The notes beneath the pieces were generated by a model. It searched no databases, was not told the origin of the DNA, and was given only the letters and a program-made list of their open reading frames with translations. Positions 33,226 to 55,846 of a DNA stretch of 64,000 nucleotides are shown piece by piece. Every line of letters begins with the position of its first letter. Position 1 is the stretch's first letter. The position numbers and the translations under genes are program-made. This DNA is from Euglena gracilis (Eukaryota; Euglenida; Euglenophyceae; Euglenales). Location: positions 12,094,960 through 12,158,959 of the forward strand of contig CP154955.1 of assembly GCA_039621445.1 (NCBI GenBank), given 5' to 3'.

Positions 33226-33300
33226 AAAAATGGCCGAAAATGGCCGAAAATGGCCGAAAATGGCCGAAAATGGCCGAAAATGGCCGAAAATGGCGAAAAT
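33226..33300 (+). repeat. TGGCCGAAAA tandem, third block
   Basis: Seven units of TGGCCGAAAA preceded by CCACCTATAGGAAAAAA, matching the flank of the 31.3 kb array. Confidence 0.9.
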
Positions 33301-33309
33301 CTGGGGGTC

Positions 33310-34770
33310 AACTATGCTTGTACGGGATCCCCCCCCCCAACAGGTTTGCCTCAGACCACCTCCCTGTTCCGATGAGTTAAACACATACCTGGGGCATGGA
33401 GGGATACCGCTAAAATAAATTCTCAAAACCACGACATAAATTATATTTGCTGGGAAAAGATTAAAAGATTTCAGCTTTTGGAAAACAACATTCCTTCCAA
33501 GCTTTTTGTCAATTTGTTGTCATTTTTGTATATTTTGACCAATAAATTGTGGACAGACTGTGCCTAAAGTTGCATTTTTTTGACTTTTTGTCATGCATAA
33601 AATTGTTCTGTGTGTGTATGTGTACAAAATTTATTTAATGCAAAGTTTCTGCAGGGACTGCGCAGGGGGGGGACACAAAAAGCAAAGTCAAAGTCAAAAA
33701 CAACACATAAAGGCAAATGTGTTTGTGTTTCTTTGTTACCCCCTGGTGGAGATGAGAAGCTGAAGCCAAAAATCAAGAAAAAAATTCATCATTTGGTGAG
33801 GTCTGAAGTCTAAACGCCAGGGGTCCAAACATGAACATTTTGGCCCGTTGAATTTTTGAACAAGAGACTGGTCACTGACACTTGCCCTTGTAATTGCACT
33901 CACTCCATGTTATGAGGTATCCGCAACTTGTGTCATATTCCTCTGTACCCCCACCCCCCTGACAGGGTCATCAGTTCCCACGCCCAGCGAACACCGAACA
34001 AGTTGGCTGTTGTGTTTCGTGACCAGCGACTCTCCTGCCGCCCATGTCTTGCATGGGTGAGTTCCAGCCCGCTGAGTGATTATAGATTTGTATAACAACT
34101 GTGTGACCCCTCCCGGGGGGGGGGTGGTTGGGTATTCAAGGGTGTGTAGGTGAGTGGGGGGGGGCATTTTCCCAGCCCCAAGCTTTTGAAAACTCGCCCA
34201 TGCATGACCCCACCCACCCGCCCAAAGCCAGCTAAAAACCCTTGTTGTTTGGCCAAACGACTCACCTCATTCCCAGGAGGGGTGGGTTCCAGCGGTCCCA
34301 ACCCACATTAAGTGAATCTTTGGTAGTGACTCAGCCAGCCAGCCAGCCAGCCAGCCACGTCTGCCAATGCCTCACCAAAGTGGTTTTTAACTCTTCTGTG
34401 GCTGGGCTGCCATTTCCTGAGCTCTTTCATCCCCACCTGGAGCTCACCATCGAACAGCCTAATTTGACGTGGTTTTCTGATGTTTTGCATGGGAGCGAAC
34501 ATGAACTTTTCGCAAATGCTCTTGGTACCACACAGCCACACAGCCACCAGGAAGAGTCCCTGCCGTTGAACAACAATCCCTCAGAGAAAAAACAAGAAAA
34601 AACAACGCGCTAATGCAGCAAATCCAGTATTCAATGATTTTTTTTTTAACCCAGGAAGTCTCCCTCCCTCCGCAGAGGTCTGGCAAATGGGAGAAGCTGC
34701 TTCACCCCCCTAACACAAACAGGCTGCAGGCTTGTAGTTAGACCCCCTAACACAAACAGGCTGCAAGCTT
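33310..34770. other. Spacer, no supported exon
   Basis: Contains a short (CAGC)n at about 34334-34355 and G runs. No splice-bounded GC3-rich block or recognisable protein fragment was found. Confidence 0.4.
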
Positions 34771-34775
34771 GTAAC

Positions 34776-35001
34776 CCCCCCCCCAAAAAACACCCCCCCC
34801 CCCCCCGGTGTGTTATTTGGGCACCCGAACTGGGGCCCCAGGGGGGGAGGTGTGTTATTTGGGGGGGGGTTATTTTTACATGGAAAACCAAAGGAAAACA
34901 GGGGGGTGTGTTATTTGGGCGCTCGAAATCGGCCCCCGAGGGGGGTGTGTTATTTGGGGGGGGTGTTATTTGGGGGGGTGTGTTATTTGGGGGGGGGTTT
35001 A
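34776..35001 (+). repeat. GTGTTATTTGGG repeat block, copy 2
   Basis: The core CACCCGAACTGGGGCCCC, TTTTTACATGGAAAACCAAA and GCGCTCGAAATCGGCCCC matches 25915-26131 with few differences. Here the GCGTTACAG fold-back arms are absent, so the block moves or duplicates independently of the arms. Confidence 0.8.
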
Positions 35002-35223
35002 GTTAGACCTGGTAAGGCGCCGAGGGGTTTCTCCCTTCACAAAGTGCAATGGGGGTGGCCTTCCCATACAGCAATGTACAAGATCTGACTGTGCAAAACA
35101 CACACCACACACCCAAAGCAACACACACACACACACACACACATGCATGCACATGCGCGAGCACACACATACACACACCCATACACACTCTCTCGCACAC
35201 TACACGCAACACACCCAGCATAG

Positions 35224-46725
<11,502 letters not shown>

Positions 46726-46759
46726 GGGCCATTGCCCCCCCCCCCTCCACATCGGCCTC

Positions 46760-47075
46760 CGCCGTGTACCATACACCTCAGCCGACGCCCAGGGGCGGGC
46801 GGGCTGTCCGCTGGTGCTCCGCCCGCCACCGTAAGTCATTCCAGAGAAGCCACCCTCCCCCCTGCTGTGCCGCTGACCCTCCGTCGGGGCCATGCCTGTG
46901 AAACATCCGGGAACAAACGGAGCTTTCTTCGGTTCGTTTTTTCCCCCTGAAGCATGTATGCCGCACATTGTGAAAGTTGTGAACACAGAGGAAGATCGCT
47001 GCCTAGTCAGTAGTCACCAAGCACCTCTGATGCTGGGTGATTCAGGGCGATGCTGGGCGATGCGGGCTTTTTTTG
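46760..47075. other. 3' flank of the synthetase gene
   Basis: C-rich then mixed sequence with no gene. At 47027-47075, GATGCTGGGTGATTCAGGGC and GATGCTGGGCGATGC repeat the words seen at 47990-48030 and inverted at 5395-5420. Confidence 0.4.
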
Positions 47076-47079
47076 TGTA

Positions 47080-47700
47080 TTTTTCAGAATTATACCATTT
47101 TCAGGATAATTTCCCTAAAATCTCCAATGTTACACCCATCTTGGTGATTTTGGATAAATTTTTGCTATTTTGGGGGTTATTTTGCATTGATTTGTGCAAA
47201 TATTGGGCAATTTGGGTCAATATGAGCACTTTTATGGTATTTTTGGCCATTTTATGTTATTTTCGTGATTTTGGGTATTTTTTCACAATGCTTTGTGGAC
47301 ACTGTTGACGTTTTTGGGCTATTTTAGGTTATTTAAGCCTTTTTAGGTCATTTTGGTTGCTTTTTGGTTGCTTTTTGGGGTCGTTTTTGGGCTTTGGCGG
47401 TCATTTTTGGGCTTTTGTGGTCATTTTGGCTTGGTTGAGAGCCAATGGATACAGACACTTCGACGAGATGCATTAAATGCGGATACTGGACGAGATGCAG
47501 TGGTTGCAGATACTGGACAAGATGCGGATACTGGACGAGATGCAGTGGTTGCAGATACTGGACAAGATGCGGATACTGGACAAGATGCAGTGGATGCGGA
47601 CACTGGACAAGATTCAGCTACTTGACTGGACAAGATACACACACTAGACAAGATGCAATGGCTGCAGACACCGGACAAGATGCAGATACCGGAGACCGAA
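47080..47700 (+). repeat. Composite repeat with GATGCAGTGG/CTGGACAA minisatellite
   Basis: An AT-rich leader (GGTCATTTTGGTTGCTTTTT, TTTTGTGGTCATTTT), then GAGAGCCAATGGATACAG, then CTGGACAAGATGC/GATGCAGTGGTTGCAG units (47.45-47.69 kb). It is colinear with 31.64-32.55 kb. Confidence 0.8.
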
Positions 47701-47954
47701 GGGGTCTTAAAGGGACCCAAAGCATTAAAAAGTGGCCAGAAAGCAATTAGAAGCAATCAAAAACAAATCTAGTAGTAGCCGCAAGCCAAAAGGTGCCAAA
47801 GGTGGGTGAACTTGGGCAAAGTGGCCAAAAGTGGCCAAAGCAGCCAAAAGTTGTACAAGTGGGTTAATGACCAAAAGTGGACAATGGTGGAAGGAGTGGA
47901 TGCAGATGCTGGAGTGGATGCTCTGGATGCCGGCATCTGAGTGGATGCAGGTAC

Positions 47955-48060
47955 AGAAGGTACACCACCGAGGGCTTCAAAGGCAATGCTGGGCGATGCT
48001 GGGCGATGCAGGGCGATGCCGGGCGATGCTGGGCCCAAGGGCATGGCTGACCAAAGGTGC
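47955..48060 (+). repeat. GCTGGGCGATGC tandem, inverted relative of 5370-5460
   Basis: Four or five 10-bp GATGCTGGGC/GATGCCGGGC units, preceded by AGGTACACCACCGAGGGCTT and followed by CAAGGGCATGGCTGACC. All three parts recur in inverse order at 5370-5460. Confidence 0.7.
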
Positions 48061-48089
48061 TTGGTAGTCACATCAAATTTCAAGCTGCC

Positions 48090-49000
48090 CTTTTCTCCTG
48101 TGCTGTGGTTTGTGTCAGTGAGGTCCTTTTCTTCTAAATACACCCCATAACCCCATGTTGCATGAACTTTTGTGCCACCGTTGAATTGACTGTGATCCCT
48201 CACCTTGATAGATGACTTGGCAAAAATGGGGATGGGAATTGGAAAGAATCACCAGTCTTCTTTTTGCTGAGAAGAGGCCACCCCATTGGTGATCCCCCCC
48301 ATTTGGCAGGTGGGGGGACTGGCCACGCCACCCATTTTTGATCAAAAAATTCCTTCGTTTGCGCGTTGCTGTGTTGAGGGCGACCCCCCCCCTCCCTCCA
48401 GCAGGACTTCCTGCACACGCTTGGCCAGGGGTGCCATTTTCCAGATATTTCTCAGCTCTTGGGGGGGGGAGGGCTGGGGGCAGATCCTGCTGCCCCCCTC
48501 CCCTCCCACGAGTGGCTTCGTGGGGGTGGTCCACCCCATGGGTTTGGCCACACCGCCCCTGCCCTTTTTCGGCGCGAACCGAAGTCAGGGGGTAGGCAGG
48601 GGGGTGCCCCCGGGCGGGTGACCCCCCACCCCCCCGGTGTTGAAAAAGTCTCTGGCCAGAACCACAGCCGTGTGCAGCAAAAAATGGCCAAACACCCGCC
48701 TCCAGTGGGGAACCCACAAGGCCCTTGGGGTTCCCTCTGGGGGGGGGGTCTGGTGGACGTACCCACCTGAGCCCCCCCCCCCCAGCGTTAAAAACCTGTA
48801 TACGTTTAATATACATTTTATATTATTATTATTATATCATTATTATATTTTATATTATATATTAAAGTATATTTTTTATTGTTTTTTATTATACTTTTAT
48901 TAATATATGTGTATGTGCATATTATATTACATATCACATATTATAAATCCCCCTCCATTTAAACGACCCCCCCTTCTAAACCGACCTACCCTTCCAAACC
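48090..49000. other. Spacer with poly-G/C and AT-rich tract
   Basis: No exon was found. G and C runs punctuate 48290-48780, and 48800-48950 is a 150-bp TATT/ATAT-rich low-complexity tract. Confidence 0.5.
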
Positions 49001-49337
49001 GACCCATTGCATAATTTCAACCCAAAAAATACACCGACCCATGGCAAGTTGGATGACAAACATGGACAACATAATGGAAGCCGCCAAAAGAAAGAGCGTC
49101 CAGGCTCATCGAATGGTTATTTTTGCATGAAATATGAGCGGATGGAGCGCTCTTTGGTTGGCGGCACAGGTGACAGTGGAATGGACTTCGCACTGGAAGC
49201 CCAAACTTCCTCATCAAACTTTTTGACAATTCGTTCAAAGGGTTGTGAACAAAGGAAGGCAAGGTGAAGGGTTTGATGTCATCAACGGGTGAGGTGTGCA
49301 TGTATTGAAACTGAGCGAATTTTTAGTGGAGGGTTGG

Positions 49338-49715
49338 TTAAATGTCCTTGTGAGCATGCCCCTTTCGTGCATTGGGATGCGAACTGGAAGTGTCCACCCT
49401 CTGCAAAAATTTCCCATTTGGAAAAGCAGGCTGTTGAATGGCTAGATGCAGAGTCATCGGCATGTTGTGTGGTGCATCTGGTGGTGTTCTGGAACCGCTC
49501 CCTTTTTTTGATGGGGGGATTTTGTGGTTGGGTGGGATTTTCATTGATTTTGGACGACCAACTCGGCAGACAATTTTCTCATGCAACCAGAAGAAAGAGG
49601 CATAATTGAGAGTCTCAAGATGAGCTTCCGCAACAAGGAGGTTCATGGCAATACGCTGGTCGGCTGCAGTCAATTTCTTCTTGCCATGCATCGCCAAGGC
49701 GATTGTTTCCGATAA
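49338..49715 (-). other. Minus-strand open frame, possible coding relic
   Basis: A minus frame of 119 residues starts MAMHGKKKLTAADQRIAMNL, continues LVAEAHLETLNYASFFWLHE and ends shortly after SHPNARKGHAHKDI. The N-terminal half looks helical and protein-like, and a second minus frame upstream (49716-50015) is also open with an acidic start. There is no splice evidence, codon bias or recognised family. It could be a decayed transposon gene or chance. Confidence 0.2.
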
Positions 49716-50085
49716 TTAGACTTGAAGCGAATGATGGAATGCAAACAAAGGCGTACCAAGTGCACCATCGCGTACCAACCATAATTCGTTGTCAGAGGCG
49801 GTGCTCGCCATGTCCGACCCCGATTCCTCCAGCTCCACATCACAAGAAAAAGAGGGCAGGACGGTAGAAAGCGTATCAGACACTGGCTGTGCCAGGAGAA
49901 ACATGAAGTCACCCTCTGAAACCGACCCCCCGTCCAAACCGACCCCCTCCAGGATTTCCGCCAACCCAAAAGTCCTAAACTGACGGGTCAGTTTAAATGA
50001 GGGGGGGGGGTTCATCTATTTTACAAACCTGTTTCCAGCTGACCTGTGTGCTGCCCCCCTCCGCCCCCCCCCCCCCCCCGTCCAG

Positions 50086-50252
50086 GGCCCCAACATGGAC
50101 TCGGCCGCGGCCCCCTCCTCCAGCTCCCCCGAGGGGCCCCTGGACCTGGCCTCCCTGTTCCAGCCCCGCCCCACCGCCATCCCCGTCATCGTCCACGAGC
50201 TGAAGCAGTTCGGCCCCCTCTGGATCGAGGCCGGGCGGCGGCCTCGCCGGGC
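50086..50252 (+). CDS. Putative exon of zinc-finger gene region: LFQPRPTAIPVIVHELKQFG
   Basis: A poly-C tract and CGTCCAG acceptor precede a GC3-saturated frame GPNMDSAAAPSSSSPEGPLD, then LASLFQPRPTAIPVIVHELK and QFGPLWIEAG. The Ser/Ala/Pro-rich start passes into an ordered-looking IPVIVHELKQFGPLW segment. MDSAAAPS could be an initiator, but the frame is open through the acceptor. No GT donor follows before 50290, so the 3' border is uncertain. The family was not recognised. It is the first of a series of plus-strand GC3-rich blocks running to 61357. Confidence 0.45.
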
Positions 50253-50454
50253 GGCCGCCACCGGCAGACAGCCGCCGGCGGGCCGGGGCGGCGTGGCGCC
50301 TTTCCGGCAAGTTGAGCCGAGAGACGGCCGGGAACCAAATGCGTGCCGCGATGAAAGGTTGCAGCCGTGGCGACTACGGGCAGATCACGGGTTTGTCACA
50401 GACCCCTTGATGCCTTTGCCGGGGGGGGGGGGAGGGGAGGTTCGGCCTGCCACC

Positions 50455-50590
50455 CCATCGGGAAGCCACCGCCTGGACGGGACCAAGCACATCGAGCACA
50501 CGCGGGCCGTGGAGCGTTGGCTGCTCCGCCAGCCCAACCCGCCCTCCATGTGTCTGCTGCGGCAGCGCAAGCGCTGCCACGTGGGAGAAG
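50455..50590 (+). CDS. Putative exon LDGTKHIEHTRAVERWLLRQ
   Basis: The frame reads LDGTKHIEHTRAVERWLLRQ then PNPPSMCLLRQRKRC with G or C at nearly all third positions. A possible donor (CAC|GTGGGA) follows. The 5' side runs into a 13-base poly-G with no clear acceptor. Basic and His-rich, with two Cys; the family was not recognised. Confidence 0.4.
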
Positions 50591-51192
50591 CATGTGTCCA
50601 GGGCCGAGGAAGTCAGAGGTTTTGAGGGCTGGGTTGGGAGGGGCATAAGAGGATATTTGGGGTCACCCATGACGTCCCATTTAAGTGCTTTTTGAATTAT
50701 TGTTTCGGACTCCTCGCGGTGCGACACTTCGTTGAGCGTCGTGCACCGATCTGGCGCTGCCCATTCATGTGGGGGTGGGGCTGGGGTGGTGTTGGAGGAC
50801 GGCTTTGCACTTTCCGTCTGTTGTGCCCGCCTCAGCCGTCTCCCCCCAGGCTAAATTTTAAGGCCAGACCAACCACACCCCGGGGGGGGGGGGTGTCTGC
50901 CTGGGCAGGCACTTCAAGGCGCCCAGATCCGACCCCGGGGGGGGGGTTGTAGGGCACAAGTCCAAAAGTGCCTGGGCAGTCAGTCAAGGCACTTTCGACG
51001 CCTTCGGAGCAGTAGCCAGAAAAGCCCAAGGCCACGCAGGAGCCCCCCCCCCCTCGTAGGGGGGCAGGGTATTAAGTGAGTGGTGGTTTTTGCAGGGGTG
51101 GTGGGGGGTTCAGACCACCCCCAAGGGGAAGGGGGGGGGGCGGTCCAGACAACCCCCCTTCGGACCGAGGGGGGGGGGTCCGCCCCCCCCCC

Positions 51193-51373
51193 CCTGAGTT
51201 GCACAAAGGTTTCTGATCTGTTTTCTGCCCGTGCTAATTTCGCTTCTGGCGAGTTTGCTGTGTGGTGAGTGGCCAGGGACCCCTTACACCAGTGCTCCTG
51301 CTCCTGTGTTGCTCCGCCTGGCCGGGTGCGCAACTCTGGTGTATTTCCAGCACTGTAAGGACATACACTCACC
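51193..51373 (-). mobile_element. Interspersed repeat, copy E
   Basis: Reverse copy: TGAGTTGCACAAAGGTTTC, TTCGCTTCTGGCGAGTTTGC, GTGAGTGGCCAGGGACCCC, GCCTGGCCGGGTGCGCAAC, then GGTGTATTTCCAGCACTGTA and GACATACACTCACC. It is the only reverse copy retaining the GGTGAGTGTATGTCC end. Confidence 0.7.
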
Positions 51374-51747
51374 ATGGGTGGTTGGTGTGGTCCGTGTGTG
51401 TGGGTCTACATCCTTCCCCCCCTGGTAACCTGGGACCCCCCCTTGGAACCCAAATTTTTTTCCAGCGCACAGCGCATCGTACCAAAAAAGATGAAAAATT
51501 CGGTGTATATTTTGACCGATTTTTCAAAAAAAGTGCGGGAATGCGATCCTTGGGCCATTTTCGAGGCCCCAAAAAGCAATATTTTTTTTGCACAGGGGGG
51601 GGGTGGTCCGATCCCCCCCCCAGTGGAGAGGGGGGTCCAGACCACCCCCCCCCCCCTCACTTGATACTCTGCATGGGGGTGAGTACCACCTCCGACACCC
51701 CCTCCCCCAGGTTGGTCAACTTCAGCCCCCCCCCTTTCGCCCTGCCA

Positions 51748-51842
51748 CCAATCAGGTCCACATCAACCCCGCCCACCTGCTGCTGATCCGCCAGGCCCTT
51801 AGCCACGTGCCCTGCAACACCTGTTGCCCAGGGTGGGCCCCG
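51748..51842 (+). CDS. Possible exon VHINPAHLLLIRQALSHVPC
   Basis: The open frame NQVHINPAHLLLIRQALSHV then PCNTCCPGW has high GC3, and an acceptor-like CAATCAG lies at its start. CNTCC might be a metal site fragment. The donor is not clear. The family was not recognised; support is composition only. Confidence 0.3.
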
Positions 51843-52589
51843 CCTCCGTCCCCGGGCGGCCACTGCCGTCGTTCGGCGTACTTCATGCCACTGTGTGCCG
51901 CGCCCCACCCCCATGTTGTTACGTTGTGCCACTTGACCCCCTCTGAGTTGACCCCTCCTCTGTTGGGCCAACTTGGTCAACCCAATGACAACCCAGGCAA
52001 ACCCGGGCCAACTTGGTCGACCCGGGTCAACACCGTGGGCGGGTGGGAGGTGAACGGGAGCTGTATGGGACTCTCCCCCAGTGGCTGCAACCAAATTGTT
52101 GTTTGAAAGCGGAAGGCAATGCATGCTCACGGCCCCCCAACATGAGCAAAACTTAAAATGCCCCTTTGGGATCGTAAAAGAAAGCCATTCTCACGGACAG
52201 GGAGTAACCCCCCCCTTATCAAGCCCCAAATACAAAGCCCCGTGGTTTGTTTTTGTTGCCTGAACATAAAGTCCCCCCTCCAAGCTAAGCCCCTTGAGGG
52301 TGCCATTTGGGGCAAAACCACAATTCAGGGAGACATCACAAAAACTGTGCATTGCTGAATTATTGGCATTTGACGGCAGTTGCAGTTTGTATTGCCCCCA
52401 ATCGATTTCCCCCCCGCACACACACACACAACCCCCCCTGAGAGTCTTGAACTCCCACCAATACAACGACGGGGGGGGGGGAGGGGGGCTGTACGCTGGG
52501 GGGGTTTACCAAAAAGCAGAGTCCTGTGACCGCTGGCCGTAGCCCACCCACAGCTCTCCAGCCGGTCTCCCCCACTGCCTGTGCCCGCT

Positions 52590-52732
52590 TGGCCGGGGGA
52601 CCCCTGCGGGCGCCGGCCCGCCCTGCCCCCGCCCCAAGCACGGGGACCTCGCGTCCCTCCGGGAGGATTTCCATGCGATGGTGCAGAGCCACCCCGCCCC
52701 GCGCGCCCTTTCCCCGTTCCCCTGCCCTATAT
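52590..52732 (+). CDS. Putative exon HGDLASLREDFHAMVQSHPA
   Basis: The GC3-rich frame reads PRPKHGDLASLREDFHAMVQ then SHPAPRALSPFPCPICR. An amphipathic helix (LASLREDFHAMVQ) and a closing CPIC favour real protein. Borders are uncertain. A (TTTG)n microsatellite begins about 60 bp downstream. Confidence 0.4.
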
Positions 52733-52795
52733 GCCGGTTTATTTTTGCTATGTTTCGCCCCGTTATTTTTTGTTGATTCACTTGCTGCTGGCTAT

Positions 52796-52860
52796 TGTTT
52801 GTTTGTTTGTTTGTTTGTTTGTTTGTTTGTATGTTTTGTTTGTTTGTTTGTTTGTTTGTA
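52796..52860 (+). repeat. (TTTG)n microsatellite
   Basis: About 15 TTTG units with one interruption (GTATGTTTTG). Confidence 0.95.
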
Positions 52861-52870
52861 TTCGCCAAAG

Positions 52871-53015
52871 GGCCCGCCTGCCCCATCGAACTCCGCCTGG
52901 ACTGGACCGAGCCCCTCCCCATGCCCCCGGAGCGTATCGCGATCACCCGGTACTGGGACCGCTTCCTGAAGGCGGAGCGGGTCTCGAAGAAGAAGCAGCC
53001 TGGCCGCGTCTTCCG
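52871..53015 (+). CDS. Putative exon IELRLDWTEPLPMPPERIAI
   Basis: After CGCCAAAG, the frame GPACPIELRLDWTEPLPMPP then ERIAITRYWDRFLKAERVSK and KKQPGRVFR is GC3-saturated and ends at a clean donor TTCCG|GTGTGT. The WTEP, ITRYWDRFLKAE and lysine-rich KKKQPGR stretches make this one of the most convincing exons of the 50-61 kb gene. The family was not recognised. A mobile element starts 33 bp downstream. Confidence 0.6.
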
Positions 53016-53086
53016 GTGTGTCCCCCTGCGCCCCCCCCCCCCCCATCTCTTAGGCGGCCTAATTCGCACTTACCCCCCCCCCCCCG

Positions 53087-53375
53087 GGAAACTGTCATGC
53101 CCAAGAACCTGTCAGGGTCCCGCCCGGGAAACTGTCAGGGTCCCCGGTACCGGCCAACCTGTCAACCTGTCAGTATAGGAAATTGTCAGGGTCCCCGGTA
53201 CCGGCCAACCTGTCAGGGTCATTTTTCATTGACTTTCCCTTGAAATGCCCTACCCGGGAAACTGTCAGGGTCCCGCCTGGGAAACTGTCAGGGTCCCCGG
53301 TACCGGCCAACCTGTCAGTATAGGAAGTTGTCAGGGTCCCCGGTACTGGCCAACCTGTCAGGTGACAGTTTCCGG
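53087..53375 (+). repeat. Tandem GGGAAACTGTCAGGGTCCCC / CCGGCCAACCTGTCAG units
   Basis: Several 40-60-bp units built from GGGAAACTGTCAGGGTCCC, CGGTACCGGCCAACCTGTCA and TATAGGAAATTGTCAGGG. A single CCCTTGAAATGCCCTACCCG segment links it to the 10.31-10.48 kb relative. Confidence 0.8.
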
Positions 53376-54064
53376 GGGGGGGGGGTAGGTAAGCTTTTTT
53401 CTTTTTATTTGCGCACTTGCGCAAATTTAAGAATTTTTTGATTCTGCTTTGTTTCGGTTGTGAAGGTCAGGGGGATTTGAAAACACGTTGACAAGAGAGT
53501 GCAAAAAATGATTGAAATTCTGTTTTTGGCGGTGAGACCCCGGGACTTTGACGAAAAATGGTGTTTTTGGGGTGTCTGAAAATGGACTTTGTACATTGCA
53601 ACCCCCGGGACCTTGCCGGCCCACACTGAAAAAAAACGCAAAAAAGCACCATAGGAACGGGACCTTTACCGCCCTTGCTGCTTCTTTTGGCTGTGCCCCG
53701 GGTGTGTCCGAGCTGCCGGCGGTGTGCGTCCTGGGTGTTTGCTGGACTGCGTTGCTTGCGGTGCCTTGGTGTGGTGTTTGTGAGCTGTTTGTCAAAGTGC
53801 GGGGAGGAAGGTGCCGGGGGGTGTGGGTGTGGTGTGACCAAGCCGGAAGGAGGGCCGCAGTGAGAAGAAGGCAAGTGTGGGGTGTTGGGCAAGGGATGCG
53901 CAGGGGGGAAGAAATGGGGTCCGCAGGGACTGAGGGGGATGGGTGTCTCCCACCCGGCTTATACCCGGGACTCGCACAACCAGTTATGTGGCAAAGAACC
54001 CTGCAGAAGAAGCCCAACAATGGAAGCACAAAATTGTGTTTATGGGCGCAAATGCGCGCACCAA

Positions 54065-54110
54065 CATGTTTATGTTTATTTGCGCAATTGCGCAAATAAA
54101 CATAAACATG
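54065..54110. repeat. Perfect 46-bp palindrome
   Basis: CATGTTTATGTTTATTTGCG and CAA are followed immediately by the exact inverse. No spacer and no mismatch. Confidence 0.95.
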
Positions 54111-54406
54111 TCCTTCAGGGATTGGGCTTTAGTACCCAAGAACTGACGCTGTTGATAAACGGCGGGACATGGAGGCCGTGACGGCACGGACCAATGGGCC
54201 ATACAGTTGGTGGGTTTGTCAAATTATTTGTCGACGCGCAAGCTTATGGGCGCAAATGTGCGCACAAACACAAATTATGTTTATGCGCGCATTTGCGCAA
54301 ATGCGTGCATAAACATGTTCTTTGTTTATTTGCACAAATGCGCAAATAAACACAAAGAAGAACGGTGTGACGGAAACACAACCGTCAAACGCCGACAGCA
54401 GATGTG

Positions 54407-54552
54407 GGTTATTTGCGCATTTGCGCGCATCACGTTGTTTGTGGGCACAAGTGCGCAAATAAACTGCATGAATAAACTGTACAATTTATTTCGTTTATTT
54501 GCGCATTTGCGCCCACAAAACAACGTGATGCGCGCAAATGCGCAAATAAACC
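54407..54552. repeat. 40-bp inverted repeat with 64-bp loop
   Basis: The arm 54407-54446 (GGTTATTTGCGCATTTGCGC and on) is inverted at 54511-54552 with two inserted or changed bases. The loop contains further GCGCAAATAAAC and TTTATTTGCGC half-palindromes. Confidence 0.85.
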
Positions 54553-55808
54553 ACCAATGGAGAAGGAAAAAGCGATTTCATTTGGCCCTCCTACGCTACC
54601 CTTAGTGGATTCTGAATGGGTTGAACCCAAATGACCACGCCGTCTCCTCCGGCATATGGTGTTATTGTGCCGTTTTTTGACCACTGACAGGTCCCACAAA
54701 AGATGGAGACGTAGGAGCTCTTGAAGGTGGGTGCGCAGCCACCCAGTAACGGTGCACGTCCACCGGCACCAATTTTTGGATCCCAAGGGCCCTGCCGCTG
54801 ACCTGCGGCCTCGGCTCCGCTGCTGCAGCCACATCAGCTGCTGATGCTTCAGCACCCAGCAGGCTGGCATCGACCTCCCCGGTGCAACGACACCCACCAC
54901 AGCGGCCAGGTTATTCCCCGCAACCGGGGTGTAAGACTGGGGGGACGACGCGGTGCCAGTGCATGGCAACCAGCAGCCGGAGAGAGATAGCCCTTAAATA
55001 CCTGTTACTTTGGATGCAAGGAAGTGTTGAAGCTTTACCACTGGATTGGGTGCATCAAAGCGGTGGGACCCACTCCCCCCAAATTATGCACAAAAACTGG
55101 TGTTTTTTTACTTTTTTTTTTATATACCTTTTTCAAGGGGAAAATGGCAAAAAAAACCATAAAACGGACTACGGCCGGACACGTCCCGGGAATTTCAGGT
55201 GCCAAATTTTGTCTTCTTGTAACGCAGTCCTGTTGCAGAAAAGGTGTCGAACAGTCACAGGTCGTTTGCACGTCATCAATTCATTACGTTTAATTGCTGA
55301 ACAGATGACGCCAAAACAACAGGCCGTTCGGGCCTGGGAACAGCAGTGCAAATGTACACACGTAAGGCAGGCAAATTTTGGCCAGTCACATGCCGTGTTC
55401 CAGTGAACACTCCACACCACCTCTCACCACAAATTTCATCACCACATAATCGTGGTGCAAATCAATGGTTGGCGTGAAGAATTGCGTTCGCCAGCTGTCA
55501 CGGAGGAGGAGATGGTATCACACAACTGATGTGTGTTGGTGCGCGCATTTGCGCAAATAAACACAACTTTGTTTGTGTGCTCTAAGGCTCCTACAAACAC
55601 ATTATTTTGAAGCGGTTTATTAAATGTTTGTGCGCGCATTTGCGCAAATGCGCAAACAAACGTAATTGTGTTTATTTGCGCAATTGCGCGCACCAACACG
55701 TCCATCACGTTTTTAAACCTCGTACGGTCGTGGTCCTCATTGGTGTCTTTTAACATGGAAAGTAAAGATACATGTTGGTGTGCGCATTTGCGCAAATAAA
55801 CGTAAACA

Positions 55809-55846
55809 TGTTGGTGCGCGCATTTGCGCAAATGCGCGCACCAACA
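55809..55846. repeat. Perfect 38-bp palindrome
   Basis: TGTTGGTGCGCGCATTTGC followed by its exact inverse. It is flanked by half-copies TGTTGGTGTGCGCATTTGCG (55773) and TTGTTTGTGGGCGCATTTGC. Confidence 0.95.

Noticed and set aside
53548-54969. Frames of 179-183 residues inside the 53-56 kb element, considered as a transposase
   Set aside because: No DDE/DDD-type spacing, zinc-binding pattern or helix-turn-helix could be made out; composition is that of non-coding GC-rich DNA.
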